From the NCBI GenBank assembly GCA_004431415.1, contig QPMI01000520.1, positions 186,001 through 250,000 on the forward strand: a stretch of DNA of 64,000 bases, given 5' to 3'. Positions 45,263-56,700 of the stretch are shown piece after piece. Source of the stretch: Cyanophora paradoxa. Its lineage: Eukaryota > Glaucocystophyceae > Cyanophorales > Cyanophoraceae. The position numbers and the translations under genes are program-made. The notes beneath the pieces are model-generated. The model was not told the DNA's origin. It saw nothing but the letters and a program-made list of their open reading frames with translations, and made no database searches. Within the stretch, counting starts at the first letter, position 1. Each line of letters opens with the position of its first letter.

Positions 45263-46250
45263 ATGCGTCGCTCTACGCGGTCTGGTGCGCCGAGCCGGCC
45301 CGGCCAGTGCTGCGTCGCCTTATGACCGCTTACACGCCGCCAGCGCTTTCCAGGACGCTCCATCCAGTGCATCCAGTGCGCGCCCCCGCTGTCCCCACCG
45401 CCGGCCCCGTCAGCGGCTCGTCGTTAAAATTGTGGTTGGTGCAGCTGCTCTTGCCGTCGCCGGGTTGCCCTCACGCCGGCGACCTTCAGCGGCCCCGGCC
45501 GACCCAACGCCGCCCGGCAGCTCTCCTCCACATTCTCCTGCGTCCGTCAGCCCTAAAGGGATGCCCGCCGCGGCACCACGGCGATCCCCGCGCGGACGCC
45601 GCGTTGCTGTATCTGAACGCCGCGGCGCCTGGAGGGGCAGTGGCGCGGCGGGGCCAGCCGGCCGGTAGGGCGCCCCAGGGTGGCGGCATCGGGACCTCGG
45701 TGAAGTTTATTCTCCGCATGGAGCGCCTCGCCTTCCGCGCCCAGTCGGTCCGCCCCGCCCCGCCCCCGGAGCCGCCTGCGCCGCCCGGCCCCGGCGAGCC
45801 CCGGGCTGAGGCGGCGCAGGCGCGGGCGGTGAGCAAGGCGGTGCGCGAGCTGAGCAAGCACACACACACGTACGCCACGGCACCGCAGGGCCGGGCCCTC
45901 CTCTCCGTGCGCCGCTCCCCTCCCCGAGCGACGCGGCGCGGCGCGGGGCGAGCCTGGCGGCCGCAGGAGGTGGAGGCGCCGTCCCCCGCGCCAGCCTTCG
46001 AGCCGTACCGCTACACGCCGGCCGCCGCCGACTTCGACGCCGCCTCCGTGCGCCGTCCTCCGAGCCCGAGAGAGGCCCCCCCCCCCCCTCACCCCCGCGG
46101 CAGGGGGACGGGGCAGCGGCGGGGTACGAGCCGATGGACCTGGGAGAGGGGGCCGCCCCGGGGGAGGCCGACGCGGACGGCGCCGCCGTCGCCGCGCTCG
46201 CGGCCGAGGCCGAGCGACCCTGGTACTACGACTGGAGCTACGCCATCTAG
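45263..46250 (+). CDS. Single-pass membrane protein of unknown function
   Basis: Splicing small exons with GTGCG donors gives MRRSTRSALSRTLHPVHP, then RLVVKIVVGAAALAVAG, a basic leader and one hydrophobic segment. This could be a signal anchor or a mitochondrial or plastid leader. Later exons include GTSVKFILRMERLAFRAQSV, a Pro-rich stretch, VSKAVRELSKHTHTYATAPQ, FEPYRYTPAAADFDAAS, and a final acidic exon ending RPWYYDWSYAI before the TAG at 46250. The aromatic C-terminus looks like a conserved tail motif. No family is recognised and the middle exons (45450-45700) are uncertain. Confidence 0.5.
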
Positions 46251-46968
46251 GCGGCCGCAGACCTGTCTTCTAGCGCTTTCGATTTTACGTGCACGAGCGT
46301 GCATTATCATTCAATGATTCAATTGGTGGTATATATATTGTTTTCCAAGTGGATGTACAGATAGCAAAGTATAGGTTTTCGAAGTGGATGTAAAGATAGC
46401 GAAGTACAGGAGGCCGGGCCGGGGCCGACGCCCGGTCGGTGCCTCAGGGCCTCGCTGTACATGTAAGTAGAATCACAAACTTTCAAGTTTGAAAGCCAAG
46501 AAGCTTGTGCTCTGCGCCTCAGCTCTCTGATTCTGCTCTTACGCCAATGTCACAGTGTGGCACGCGTACGGTATGTATACAGGTGTATGGCCGAGTGTTT
46601 CGAATTCAGGGCCCTCGAAATCAGCGATCTAGCGGCACACCGACAATCATTTTGAATCATCTTTGAATGCGAGCCTCATCCCGCGACGGTGACCGACTCA
46701 GGGGGCTATGTGCACGACAGCAGTGAAACCGAATGGTTCATATTCGAATTCTTGAATACGATCACAGATGCTGCACAGAAAGGTGGAAACGTTTAAATCT
46801 AGTAGAAGAAATACAAGATCTAGAAAATATTGATTACATGACAGTCTCTCGACTGCAGCTGTGAAACAGAGAGCAGGGGGTGGGGCCCCCAGCGAGGCTC
46901 GGCCCGCCCGCGGCCCCTAGGACCGAAACAAAGGCGCGCGGCAGCCGCGCCGCCGGGGCGACAAACGC
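46251..46968. other. AT-rich convergent intergenic region with a 35-bp tandem repeat
   Basis: About 720 bases at ordinary to low GC content. It holds two tandem copies of a 35-base unit at 46340-46374 and 46375-46409 that differ at four positions. The part from about 46700 to 46885 is diverged but recognisably homologous, in inverted orientation, to 53085-53230 beyond the other AAA gene, so it is 3' flank of the duplicated unit. No gene is seen. Confidence 0.65.
46340..46409. repeat. 35-bp tandem repeat, two copies
   Basis: Each copy begins GTTTTC and contains AAGTGGATGTA and GATAGC. The copies are adjacent with four substitutions. It lies in non-coding DNA past the stop of the single-pass protein gene. 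Confidence 0.85.
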
Positions 46969-49750
46969 TCAGATGTGCCCCTCGGGCGTGGAGAGGTCGC
47001 ACGTGTGGTCGAGGATCTGCGCGCGGGCGGGCGGTTGGCGGGGCCGGCGGGTGGCGGGCGGGCGGGCGGGGCGCACGTCGGACTGGAACTGGGCGGCGAC
47101 GGCGATGGTGGACTCGACGTCGGCGGGGCTGACGGGGCGGCCCTGGGCGCGGGCGAGGCTCTGGGCGAGGCGGATGGTGTTCTTGATCTGGCGCCCGTTG
47201 AGGTCGTGGCGGGCGAGGGCGGCGGGGTCGAGGCCCTCGACGCCGGCCGCCTGCAGGAGGGTGCGCCAGACAGCCCCCCGCGCCTCCGCGTCCAGCGGCG
47301 CGTACTTCAGCGCCACCGAGATGCGCGAGTGGAAGGCCTGGTCGAACGCCGACACCCGGTTCGTCGTCAGGAAGAGCACCCCTGCGCCCCGGCGTCAGCG
47401 GCGGGCGGATGGGGGCCGGCGGGGGCGGGCGGGGCGGGGGCGGGGCGGGCCCTGGTGGTACTCGAGGAGGCGGAGGAAGATGCCGACCATGGCGTTGCGC
47501 TTGACGTCGGTGAGGGTGCGGCGCTCGAGGAAGATGTCGGCCTCGTCGATGAGGATGACCGCGTTCCAGGCCTGCGCCACCTCGAGGATCTCGCGCAGCC
47601 GCTGCTCCAGCTCCGAGGTCGTCGTCCCCAGCTCGCCCACCGAGACGCTGTACAGCGGCCGGTGCAGCAGCTCCGAGATCGCCTCCGCGGTGAGCGTCTT
47701 CCCCGTCCCGGGGGCGCCGTGCAGCAGGAAGATGCAGCCGCCGCCCTTGCCCGAGATGATGTCCGAGAAGGTGTGCTCCGAGTTCTTCACCAGCGCCGCG
47801 ATCATCTCCTTCTTCGTCTCCTCCAGCACCAGCCGCCCGAACGCCTCCTCGTCGAACTGCGCCCCCCACGCCCGTCAGCCGCCGTCGCGGCGTGCGGGGC
47901 CGGCGGCGGGGCGGGGCGGGCCTGGATGTCGGAGATGTCGCGCAGGAGCAGCTCGCCCCACTTTTTGCACGAGAACGAGAAGCCGGCCACCGAGTGGTGC
48001 GTCGTCCACAGCTTCTCCTCCGGCACGTCCTCGATCTTGCCCTCGTCGCCGTCCTCAGAGTCGAAGCCGCTGTAATCCGGATTGAAGAGCTTGAAAGAGC
48101 GGCCGTCGACCATCACGCGCCCGTCCGCCTTGAAGTGCGTCGAGCTCCACCAGCCGCGCCGCTGGATCGTCCCCTTGTACATCATGTAGTGCGCTGCGCC
48201 CGCCGGTCAGAAGCGGCGGACGGGCGCGGCCGGCGCGGCCGGCGCGCGCACCGCCGAGGCCGATGCGGCGGAAGAGGCGGCCGCGCTCCGTCAGGCGCGC
48301 CTCGGTCGCCGCGTCGAGCGGCTGCAGCGGCAGGTCCTTGATGGGGCGCGCCCCGTCGTACTGCCCGATGCTGAAGCTCTCATTGCTGCGGAAGAAGAAG
48401 CGACCGTTCGACTTGATGATCTCGCCCTCCACGATGAACGTTGTGCGGCACCAGCCGCGGTGGTACGAGACGCTGGTGACTTCGAATCCTGTGCCGCCGC
48501 CGACGTCAGCGGCGCGGGCGGGACGGCCGCGGGGGGCGGGGGGCGGGGGGCGGGGCCGGGGGGCGGACCGAGGGTGTCGTCGCCGGAGGAGGAGACGACG
48601 CGGGTGCCCTTGGGGAAGAGGTAGAAGAGGGTGTTGAAGGCGATCGCGCCCTCCGCGATCATCGCCTCCGCCCGCCGAGTCCCCTCCTCGAACTCCTTCG
48701 CGAGGTGCGAGACCAGCTGCTTCCACTTCTTCTCGTTCCCGGTCTGGGCGTCCCGCAGCGTGGGGAAGTGGAAGAGCAGCTCGTCCGCCGTCAGCTTCGG
48801 CTCGTTGTCGTAGAGGCACGAGAGCGAGACGTGCCGGCGCAGCTCGCTGCGCGCGTGCCCCCGTCAGCGACGCGGGGCGGCGGGGCGGGGGCGGCGCACT
48901 TGCGGAGCCAGTGGTCAGTGATAACCATGAACTGGCGCTCGACCTCCTCCCCGTTGCACATCTTCACCTTCTCGCGCACGAGCTTGAAGCACTCCACTTC
49001 CTCGTCCTCCTCCTCCTCGTCTCCCTCGCCTTTCGCCTTCTCCTCCTTGGCCGCTGGGTCCGGTGTCAGGGCCGACGGGCGCGTGCGCGAGCTCGAGAGA
49101 ACGGGGCGCGGCGCACGGGCGGGCCGCTCCTTGCGCAGCACTCGGAGCAGTGCGCACGGGAAGACGTCGCTCACGCGCAGCGACTCCTCCTGCTTCGCCG
49201 ACGCCGGCGCGTCGTGCAGCACGAAACCGCTGCGCGCGCGCGCGCGTCAGCGGCGCCCGCGGGCTGGGCTGGGCGGGCGGGCGGGCGGGCGTACTGCTTG
49301 AGGATTTCGACGTCGGAGTCCTCGTGCAGCTGTGCCCGGAGCTCGGCGAGCGTCGCGGAGAGCGCGATGTGCGTGTACGCGCAGGGCGACGCGTCCCCCT
49401 CCATCTTGATGTTGAGCCGCACCTTCGTCTCCGCTGCGGAGCGAAGCGGGCTTAGCCTCTCGTGCGCGTCAGCGAATCGCGGTGGCGCTCACCGGGCGCG
49501 GGCTTCGCCTCGGAGCTTGAGGCTGCGCTCGCCAACGCCGCCGCCGTGCTCGAGCCGTTCGCGCTGCTCGAGGAGACGGGCACTTGCACGGCTGCGGGCG
49601 ATAAAGCCATCGGCGTGCTGTTTGTTCGTTTGCACTCGCCCATCTGCAGCAGCTCAACCGCCTGTTCGAGCACCTGTGGCGAGCCTGTTTAGCGGCTTAA
49701 CGGCGCGCGGGACGAGACGGGCGGCTCACGTCTAGAGCGACAGGCGCCAT
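46969..49750 (-). CDS. AAA ATPase with DUF7025-type N-terminal region, copy A
   Basis: The start at 49750 gives MAPVALD, spliced to VLEQAVELLQMGECKRTNS. The next part, RLNIKMEGDASPCAYTHIAL, could be a small beta-grasp-like domain. Then come KLVREKVKMCNGEEVERQFM, HVSLSCLYDNEPKLTADELL, FHFPTLRDAQTGNEKKWKQL and AEGAIAFNTLFYLFPKGTRV, which fit the DUF7025 region found in front of many fungal and protist AAA ATPases. The AAA domain has Walker A HGAPGTGKT, Walker B VILIDEADIFLE and sensor FLTTNR, followed by LDAEARGAVWRTLLQAAGV and NGRQIKNTIRLAQSLARAQG. It ends TCDLSTPEGHI. An active ATPase is predicted; the substrate is unknown. Head-to-head inverted duplicate of the gene at 50207-52994. Confidence 0.88.
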
Positions 49751-50206
49751 GGCTAGAAGTGATGAAGTCCCGGAAAGAGTTAAGAGTTTATCTGCTGCGG
49801 CTTCGCTGCACTCTGTGTTCGTAGCTCGACGCGGAAAGCTGCGAGCACAACTGCGGGAAGGGAGAAATGATCGCGGTTTCGAGCGCGGACTCAGATGTCT
49901 GTTCGAAGCGCGGTTGCCTCGGGTGAGGCATGAGCCATATCCGAATGAAGTCCGATGAACGCTCCGGGGAGGGGGAGGAAGGCCAAAGATAGAGATCGAG
50001 TTCATTCCCCCCTCTCCAACCATGTACGCCCCTCGTACGAAGCAGCTTCGTACGCCGCCACCTCGGATGAGCGCCAGCACCAAAACCGCGCCTCGGCGGG
50101 TTGCGCGCCCATTGTGCACAGCGCCTAGCTTCGTCGCGCCGATCGCGTCGATAGCAGCCCGAATACACCTCGCAGCTCAGCCCCCTCGCGCCCGACCGCC
50201 CCAGCC
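49751..50206. promoter_or_regulatory. Shared divergent promoter between duplicated AAA genes
   Basis: The 456 bases between the two start codons form the centre of the inverted duplication. The halves are not obvious mirror images, so the promoters have diverged more than the C-terminal coding parts. No RNA gene is present. Confidence 0.45.
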
Positions 50207-52994
50207 ATGCCTCCGGTTGCGCTTGACGTGCGTGAGACCCACCGCCTGCCCTCCGCTGGGCCGAACGCTCTTCGCGCCGCTGACCGCCGCGCCCCCTCAG
50301 GTCGTCGAGCAGGCAGCCGAACTCCTTCAACAGAATGTATGCAAGCGTACCACATCGGGCTCGACTGCCCAGGCCAACGAAGTTGCTGCGTCGCCTGCGT
50401 CTGCTGGGCCACTCGCTTCCGCCGCAGCGGCTCCCGCCCAGGCTGAGGTGAAGCCTCCGGGTGCGTGCAGCGAGCGCTCGACCTCTTCCGCCCAGCGTTG
50501 ACCGCTTCCCTCGCTCCGCAGCGGAGACGAAGGTGCGGCTCAACATCAAGATGGAGGGGGACGCTTCGCCCTGCGCGTACACGCACATCGCGCTCTCCGC
50601 GACGCTCGCCGAGCTCCGGGCACAGCTGCACGAGGACTCCGACGTCGAGATCCTCAAGCAGTGCGCCCGCCCGCCCGCCCGCCCAGCCCAGCCCGCGGGC
50701 GCCGCTGACGCGCGCGCGCGCAGCGGTTTCGTGCTGCACGACGCGCCGGCGTCGGCGAAGCAGGAGGAGTCGCTGCGCGTGAGCGACGTCTTCCCGTGCG
50801 TACTGCTCCGCAAGCTGCGCAAGGAGCGGCCCGCCCGTGCGCCCGCCCGCCTCGCCGCGTCGCGCGTGTCAGACGCAGCTTCGCTTGCATCTCTCTAATT
50901 CGGATCCCCCGCTAGCGCCCAAGCCCGCGAAGGCCGAGGACAAGGACAAGGAGGAGGAGGAGGAGGATGTGCCGCCCCCGTTCAAGCTCGTGCGCGAGAA
51001 GGTGAAGATGTGCAACGGGGAGGAGGTCGAGCGCCAGTTCATGGTTATCACCGACCACTGGCTCCGCAAGTGCGCCGCCCCCGCCCCGCCGCCCCGCGAC
51101 GCTGACCGGGGCACGCGCGCAGCGAGCTGCGCCGGCACGTCTCGCTCTCGTGCCTCTACGACAACGAGCCGAAGATCTGCCCTGACGAGCTGCTCTTCCA
51201 CTTCCCCACGCTGCGGGACGCCAAGACGTGCGAGCCAAAGAAGTGGAAGCAGCTCACGGAGCTCCTGGCGAAGGAGTTCGAGGAGGGGACTCGGCGGGCG
51301 GAGGCGATGATCGCGGAGGGCGCGATCGCCTTCAACACCCTCTTCTACCTCTTCCCCAAGGGCACCCGCGTCGTCGCCTCCTCCGGCGACGACACCCTCG
51401 GTCCGCCCCCCGGCCCCGCCCCCCGCCCCCCGCCCCCCGCCCCGCCCGCGCCGCTGATGTCGCCGGCGACACAGGGTTCGAAGTCTCTAAGGTGTCGTAC
51501 AACCGCGGCTGGTGCCGCACGACGTTCCTCGTCGAGGGCGAGCTCATCAAGTCGAACGGCCGCTTCTTCTTCCGCCAGAAGGAGAGCTTCAGCATCGGGC
51601 AGTACGACGGGGCGCGCACCATCAAGGACCTGCCGCTGCAGCCGCTCGACGCGGCGACCGAGGCGCGCCTGACGGAGCGCGGCCGCCTCTTCCGCCGCAT
51701 CGGCCTCGGCGGTGCGCGCGCCGGCCGCGCCGGCCGCGCCCGTCCGCCGCTTCTGACCGGCGGGCGCAGCGCACTACATGATGTACAAGGGGACGATCCA
51801 GCGGCGCGGCTGGTGGAGCTCGACGCACTTCAAGGCGGACGGGCGCGTGATGGTCGACGGCCGCTCTTTCAAGCTCTTCAACCCCAACTACAGCGGCTTC
51901 GAATCCAACGACGGGGAGGAGGCGAAGATCGAGGACGTGCCGGAGGAGAAGCTGTGGACGACGCACCACTCGGTGGCCGGCTTCTCGTTCTCGTGCAAGA
52001 AGTGGGGCGAGCTGCTCCTGCGCGACATCTCCGACATCCAGGCCCGCCCCGCCCCGCCCGCCGGCCCCGCGCGCCGCGGCGGCGGCTGACGGACGGGCGG
52101 GCGCAGTTCGACGAGGAGGCGTTCGGGCGGCTGGTGCTGGAGGAGACGAAGAAGGAGATGATCGCGGCGCTGGTGAAGAACTCGGAGCACACCTTCTCGG
52201 ACATCATCTCGGGCAAGGGCGGCGGCTGCATCTTCCTGCTGCACGGCGCCCCCGGGACGGGGAAGACGCTCACCGCGGAGGCGATCTCGGAGCTGCTGCA
52301 CCGGCCGCTGTACAGCGTCTCGGTGGGCGAGCTGGGGACGACGACCTCGGAGCTGGAGCAGCGGCTGCGCGAGATCCTCGAGGTGGCGCAGGCCTGGAAC
52401 GCGGTCATCCTCATCGACGAGGCCGACATCTTCCTCGAGCGCCGCACCCTCACCGACGTCAAGCGCAACGCCATGGTCGGCATCTTCCTCCGCCTCCTCG
52501 AGTACCACCAGGGCCCGCCCCGCCCCCGCCCCGCCCGCCCCCGCCGGCCCCCATCCGCCCGCCGCTGACGCCGGGGCGCAGGGGTGCTCTTCCTGACGAC
52601 GAACCGGGTGTCGGCGTTCGACCAGGCCTTCCACTCGCGCATCTCGGTGGCGCTGAAGTACGCGCCGCTGGACGCGGAGGCGCGGGGGGCCGTCTGGCGC
52701 ACCCTCCTGCAGGCGGCCGGCGTCGAGGGCCTCGACCCCGCCGCCCTCGCCCGCCACGACCTCAACGGGCGCCAGATCAAGAACACCATCCGCCTCGCCC
52801 AGAGCCTCGCCCGCGCCCAGGGCCGCCCCGTCAGCCCCGCCGACGTCGAGTCCACCATCGCCGTCGCCGCCCAGTTCCAGTCCGACGTGCGCCCCGCCCG
52901 CCCGCCCGCCACCCGCCGGCCCCGCCAACCGCCCGCCCGCGCGCAGATCCTCGACCACACGTGCGACCTCTCCACGCCCGAGGGGCACATCTGA
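50207..52994 (+). CDS. AAA ATPase with DUF7025-type N-terminal region, copy B
   Basis: The ATG at 50207 gives MPPVALD, joined by a GTGCG intron ending CCTCAG to VVEQAAELLQQNVCKRTTSG. The same domains follow as in copy A: RLNIKMEGDASPCAYTHIAL, KLVREKVKMCNGEEVERQFM, LYDNEPKICPDELLFHFPTL, AEGAIAFNTLFYLFPKGTRV, GFEVSKVSYNRGWCRTTFLV and HYMMYKGTIQRRGWWSSTHF. A GC-AG intron (52042-52106) precedes the exon FDEEAFGRLVLEETKKEMIA. The AAA core is HGAPGTGKT, VILIDEADIFLE and FLTTNR. From that exon to past the stop the DNA matches copy A base for base where compared, including the intron at about 52512-52581. The N-terminal halves differ by many substitutions. Confidence 0.88.
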
Positions 52995-53742
52995 GCGCCC
53001 CGCCGCTCCGGCGGCGCGGCTGCCGCGCGCCTTTGTTTCGGTCCTAGGGGCCGCGGGCGGGCCTCGCTGGGCCCCCCCCCCTCTCAGATCTGCGAAGATC
53101 TGTGTAGAGACTGTAATCTCACGTATCTTTTCTAGACTCTCACCTTTCTGTTCAGTATCATCTATCGAATTATTGAATGCTTGATACCAATCTGATTGCC
53201 CACCGTGGCCACGATGCATATGCAAGAGCCGTGTGACCCGCTGAGCCGTGTGGCAGGCAAATTCAAAGGCGCGGAGCCCTGGAACTTGGGCTGGAAGCTC
53301 GAGCCCGCTGTAGGCTATATATATATATAGGCCGGTACCTGTCGACGTCGACGTTGACGTCAAGTCCGACGGTCAACGCGCGCGGCTGCGCATGCGCGCG
53401 CGACTGCCGCGTGCAGATGACGGTGCAGCTGCACGCAGCGCCCGGCTGCTCAACGGTTGCGAGCTTGATCATACGCTAGCCTAGTAGCTAGCTCCGAGGC
53501 TCGCGCGCGCGCTGTGCATACGTGTACGCGCGCGCGCGCGCGCACGTCACGGCCGGCCGTGCCGAGCTCCGGTGTAGGGTGTATTCGATTTAGCGCCGCA
53601 TGCAGCGGCTGCTGCACATGCTGCGCTGCTGCGCATGCGTGTCCGACGGTCGCCGAGGCCCAGGGGAACGTTAATAGCGAAGTGAACCACCCCCGGGGGC
53701 AAAACGTCGCCCGGGTACAGTCGCAGGACTGCGCAGCCCACG
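52995..53742. other. Intergenic region with simple repeats
   Basis: Contains the 3' flank of AAA copy B, a short TA dinucleotide run (about 53318-53329), a GTCGAC-like cluster (about 53340-53375) and an alternating CG run near 53528-53543. It must also hold the promoter of the GCFC gene. No gene is supported. Confidence 0.55.
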
Positions 53743-56700
53743 ATGCAGAAGAAGAAGAACTTCAGGCGAAAGGACGACGGCGGGGCCGCTGAAGGAGCGG
53801 ATGGAGCAGCGGCGCCCGCACCATCGCCGCCTCCGCCGAGCGCGCCGAAGCCGGAGGCAAAGGCGGGCGCAGGCGCGGCCCCGAAGAAGCCGGCCACGCT
53901 CCTGAGCTTCGCGGAGGAGGTACGCATGCCCGGCTCGCGCGCGGACTGCCTCCTCACGCGACCGCGATGCAGGAGGGCGACGCGCCACAGATGAACTTCA
54001 AGAAGAAGACATCGGCGGTGCCGGACCCGGTGGCTCATTCGAAGGCGTCGAAGTCCGAAGAGCGGCGCCCGGCGTACGGGTGCGCTCCGCCTGCCACCCA
54101 GCGACGTCCCGCCGGCTCCGCGTCGACGCGGCGCGCGGCGCACAGGACGCAGGCGGCGGCGGGCGGGCAGTACACGCGGGAGGCGCTGGAAGCGCTGCGG
54201 AAGAACGCGGTGCACTACAAGTCGAACTCGGACGAGGCGCGCCCGCCGATGCACAGGGGCGGCATGGACGTGGACGGCGAGCGTGCGCGCTGCCGGCCGG
54301 GCGCGCGCAGGAGGCGGCTGACGGCTGCTGGCGGCAGAGGAGGAGGAGGAGGAGGAGGCGGTGGTGCGGAAGGCGAAGCAGCAGCGGGAGCAGGCGCGCG
54401 CGAAGAAGAAGTCCTCGGGCGAGGCCGACTACATCCCCCTCACCGACCGCGGTCCGCCCGCCCCTCCCCCGCACTACCGCACCCGCTGCCCCCGCCCGCC
54501 GCCTCGCCCACGCCGGCCGCCGGGGGGGCGCCTGGGGGCGCAGGGCGGGCGAAGGTGGAGATGATGGGGGACGTGGTGGAGCGGGGGCCGGGGGGGCGCC
54601 GCGTGGAGGCCGACCTCTCCCGCGTCCCGCCCTCGCCGCCCGCCGTCGCCGTCCCCGAGGAGCCGGCCGAGGAGGACGAGGAGGACGAGCTCGTCCGCTG
54701 GGAGCTCCAGCAGGCCCGCCCCCTTCCCCCTCATCCCCGCCCTCTCCTCTGCTCCGCTTTTCGTGACGCGGCGCGGGGGCGGCAGATCCGTAAGGGCGTG
54801 CGGCGGCCGATCGGGCGGCAGCAGCAGCAGGCCTCCCCCGCGGGGGCGGCCCCCGCCGCGCAGGCGGGGATCGCGGGCCTGCAGCTGGAGGGGGACGGCC
54901 CCGCCCCGCAGGCGGCGGCGCCGCCCCCCGCGGGGGCGGGGAAGGCGACGGACCCGCTCTTCGTGTACCGGGGCATCGAGAAGGCGATCGAGAACCTGAA
55001 GGGCCACCGAGAGCGGCGCTCGCGGCAGCTCACCAAGGCCGTCGACGAGATGGCGGAGGCGGGGCGGGCGTGCGAGCGGCTGGAGGCGGAGCGGGCGGCG
55101 GCGGGGGAGCGCTTCACGTTCTTCCTGGAGACGAAGCTGTACATGGACGACCTGCTCGACTGCCTCTCAGACAAGGCGCCCCAGATCGCCGAGCTCGAGG
55201 AGCGCGTCCTCGCCCTCCGCGCCGAGCGCGCCCAGGCCGCCGCCCGCCGCCGCCAGCAGGTCCGCCCCGCCCCCGCCCGCCCGCCCCGCCCCGACCAGCC
55301 CGCTCGCTGGCGCGCTGCCAAGCTAGCGGGCCCAGCGCCGCGCCGCGGGGCTCTGAGGTCGGGGCAGGACGCGCAGGACGAGCTCGACGACGCGCGTGAC
55401 GCCCTCGGCGGTGCGCGCGCCCCGCCCCGGCCGCCCCGCCCCGCCGCCCCCGCCCACCCTGGGCCCCGGGCGCAGCGCCGGCGTCGGGTACGGGTCGCTG
55501 GACGCGCGGCCGGAGGGGGAGCGGGAGGCGGGGGAGGCGGACGAGTTCGGGCGGGACCGCTCCCACTACCTGCGCGAGTCCCGCGCCCGCCGCCGCGCTG
55601 AGCGCGCCGCCCGCCCCAGGGCCCGCCCCGCCCCTCCGCCCCCCGCCCCGCGGCTCTCGTCTGAGGCGGGGCGGCAGGCGGCGGGGCGGGGGACGAGGAC
55701 ACGGAGCCGGAGGACGAGGCGGAGGCGGCGCGGGCGGGGGGCGAGCTCGCAAGCCTCCTCGCCGAGGTGACCCCCCGCCCCCGCTTAGCGAGGCCCCGCC
55801 CCGCCCCGCCCGCGAGTCTAGCTCCAGCGTCCAGGCCCTCGCCCCGCCGCCCGCCGCCCCGCCCGCCTGCCCGGCCTCACCTCGCGCGTCGCTGCGCCTC
55901 CGTAGGAGGGGGGTCCCGCCCCCGCCCCCGCCCCCTCCCAGTCCCCTCCAGTCGAGTCTCGTCTAGCCTCGCGCCCCGCGGGGCGCCCTCGGGGAGTGAC
56001 CATGGGGCGACGGCGCGCAGGGGCAGGGGCTGTTCGGGGAGGTGGTGGAGGAGTTCGTGGACGTGGCCCTCATCAAGCGCCGCCTCGAGGCCTGGAAGAT
56101 CGCGCACCCCAAGGCGCCCCGCCCCGCCCCGCCCCGCCCCGCCCCGCCCCGCCCTGCCCCGCCAGGCCCTGTTCCCAGCCCCGTAACGCGCGCGCTCGCG
56201 GGCGCAGGCGTACGAGGAGGCGTACGTGAGCCTCACCCTGCCGGCCCTCTTTGCCCCCTACGTCCGCCTCCAGCTCCTCCAGGTGCGGCCCCGCCCCCGC
56301 CCCCGCCCCGGAGACAACAGCGCGCCCCGCGCCGGCGCTCCTCCGCCGGCGGCGCCCTCTTAAGGGGCGGCTGCAGTGGGACCCGCTGCAGCGGCCGGCC
56401 TTCGACCACATGAAGTGGTACAAGGACCTCTTCGACTTCGGCGTCTCCGACTCCCGCCCCGTGCGCCCCAGCCGAGCGCAGCCTCCAGCCTCTCCCCGCC
56501 GCCTCCCCCTCATCCCTCGCCCCCGCAGCCGCGGGACGGGGACCCTGACCTGGACCTCGTGCCGCGGCTCATCGAGAAGGCCGTGCTGCCCGTCGTGCGG
56601 AGCGCGCTCAGCAAGGCGTGGGACCCGCTCTCGCGGACGCAGAACGCGGCGGCGCTCGCCCTCGTGCGCGAGCTGCAGATCTACCTCGACCCCAGCGGGG

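Larger units (their letters stand above)
46885..53083. repeat. Inverted gene duplication (two arms of about 2.8 kb, 456-bp centre)
   Basis: Left arm about 46885-49750, right arm about 50207-53083, in opposite orientation. Identity is uneven. The first exons are only moderately similar, the middle exons are close, and the block 52108-52994 versus 46969-47856, with its intron, appears identical. Identity stays high for about 80 bases past the stops and then falls again, with diverged homology in the outer flanks. This uneven pattern suggests gene conversion after an older duplication. Confidence 0.85.

Noticed and set aside
46969-52994. Inverted AAA pair as a transposon with terminal inverted repeats
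   Set aside because: The arms are full multi-exon genes with separate starts and diverged promoters, and no transposase or target-site duplication is visible. Gene duplication explains it better.
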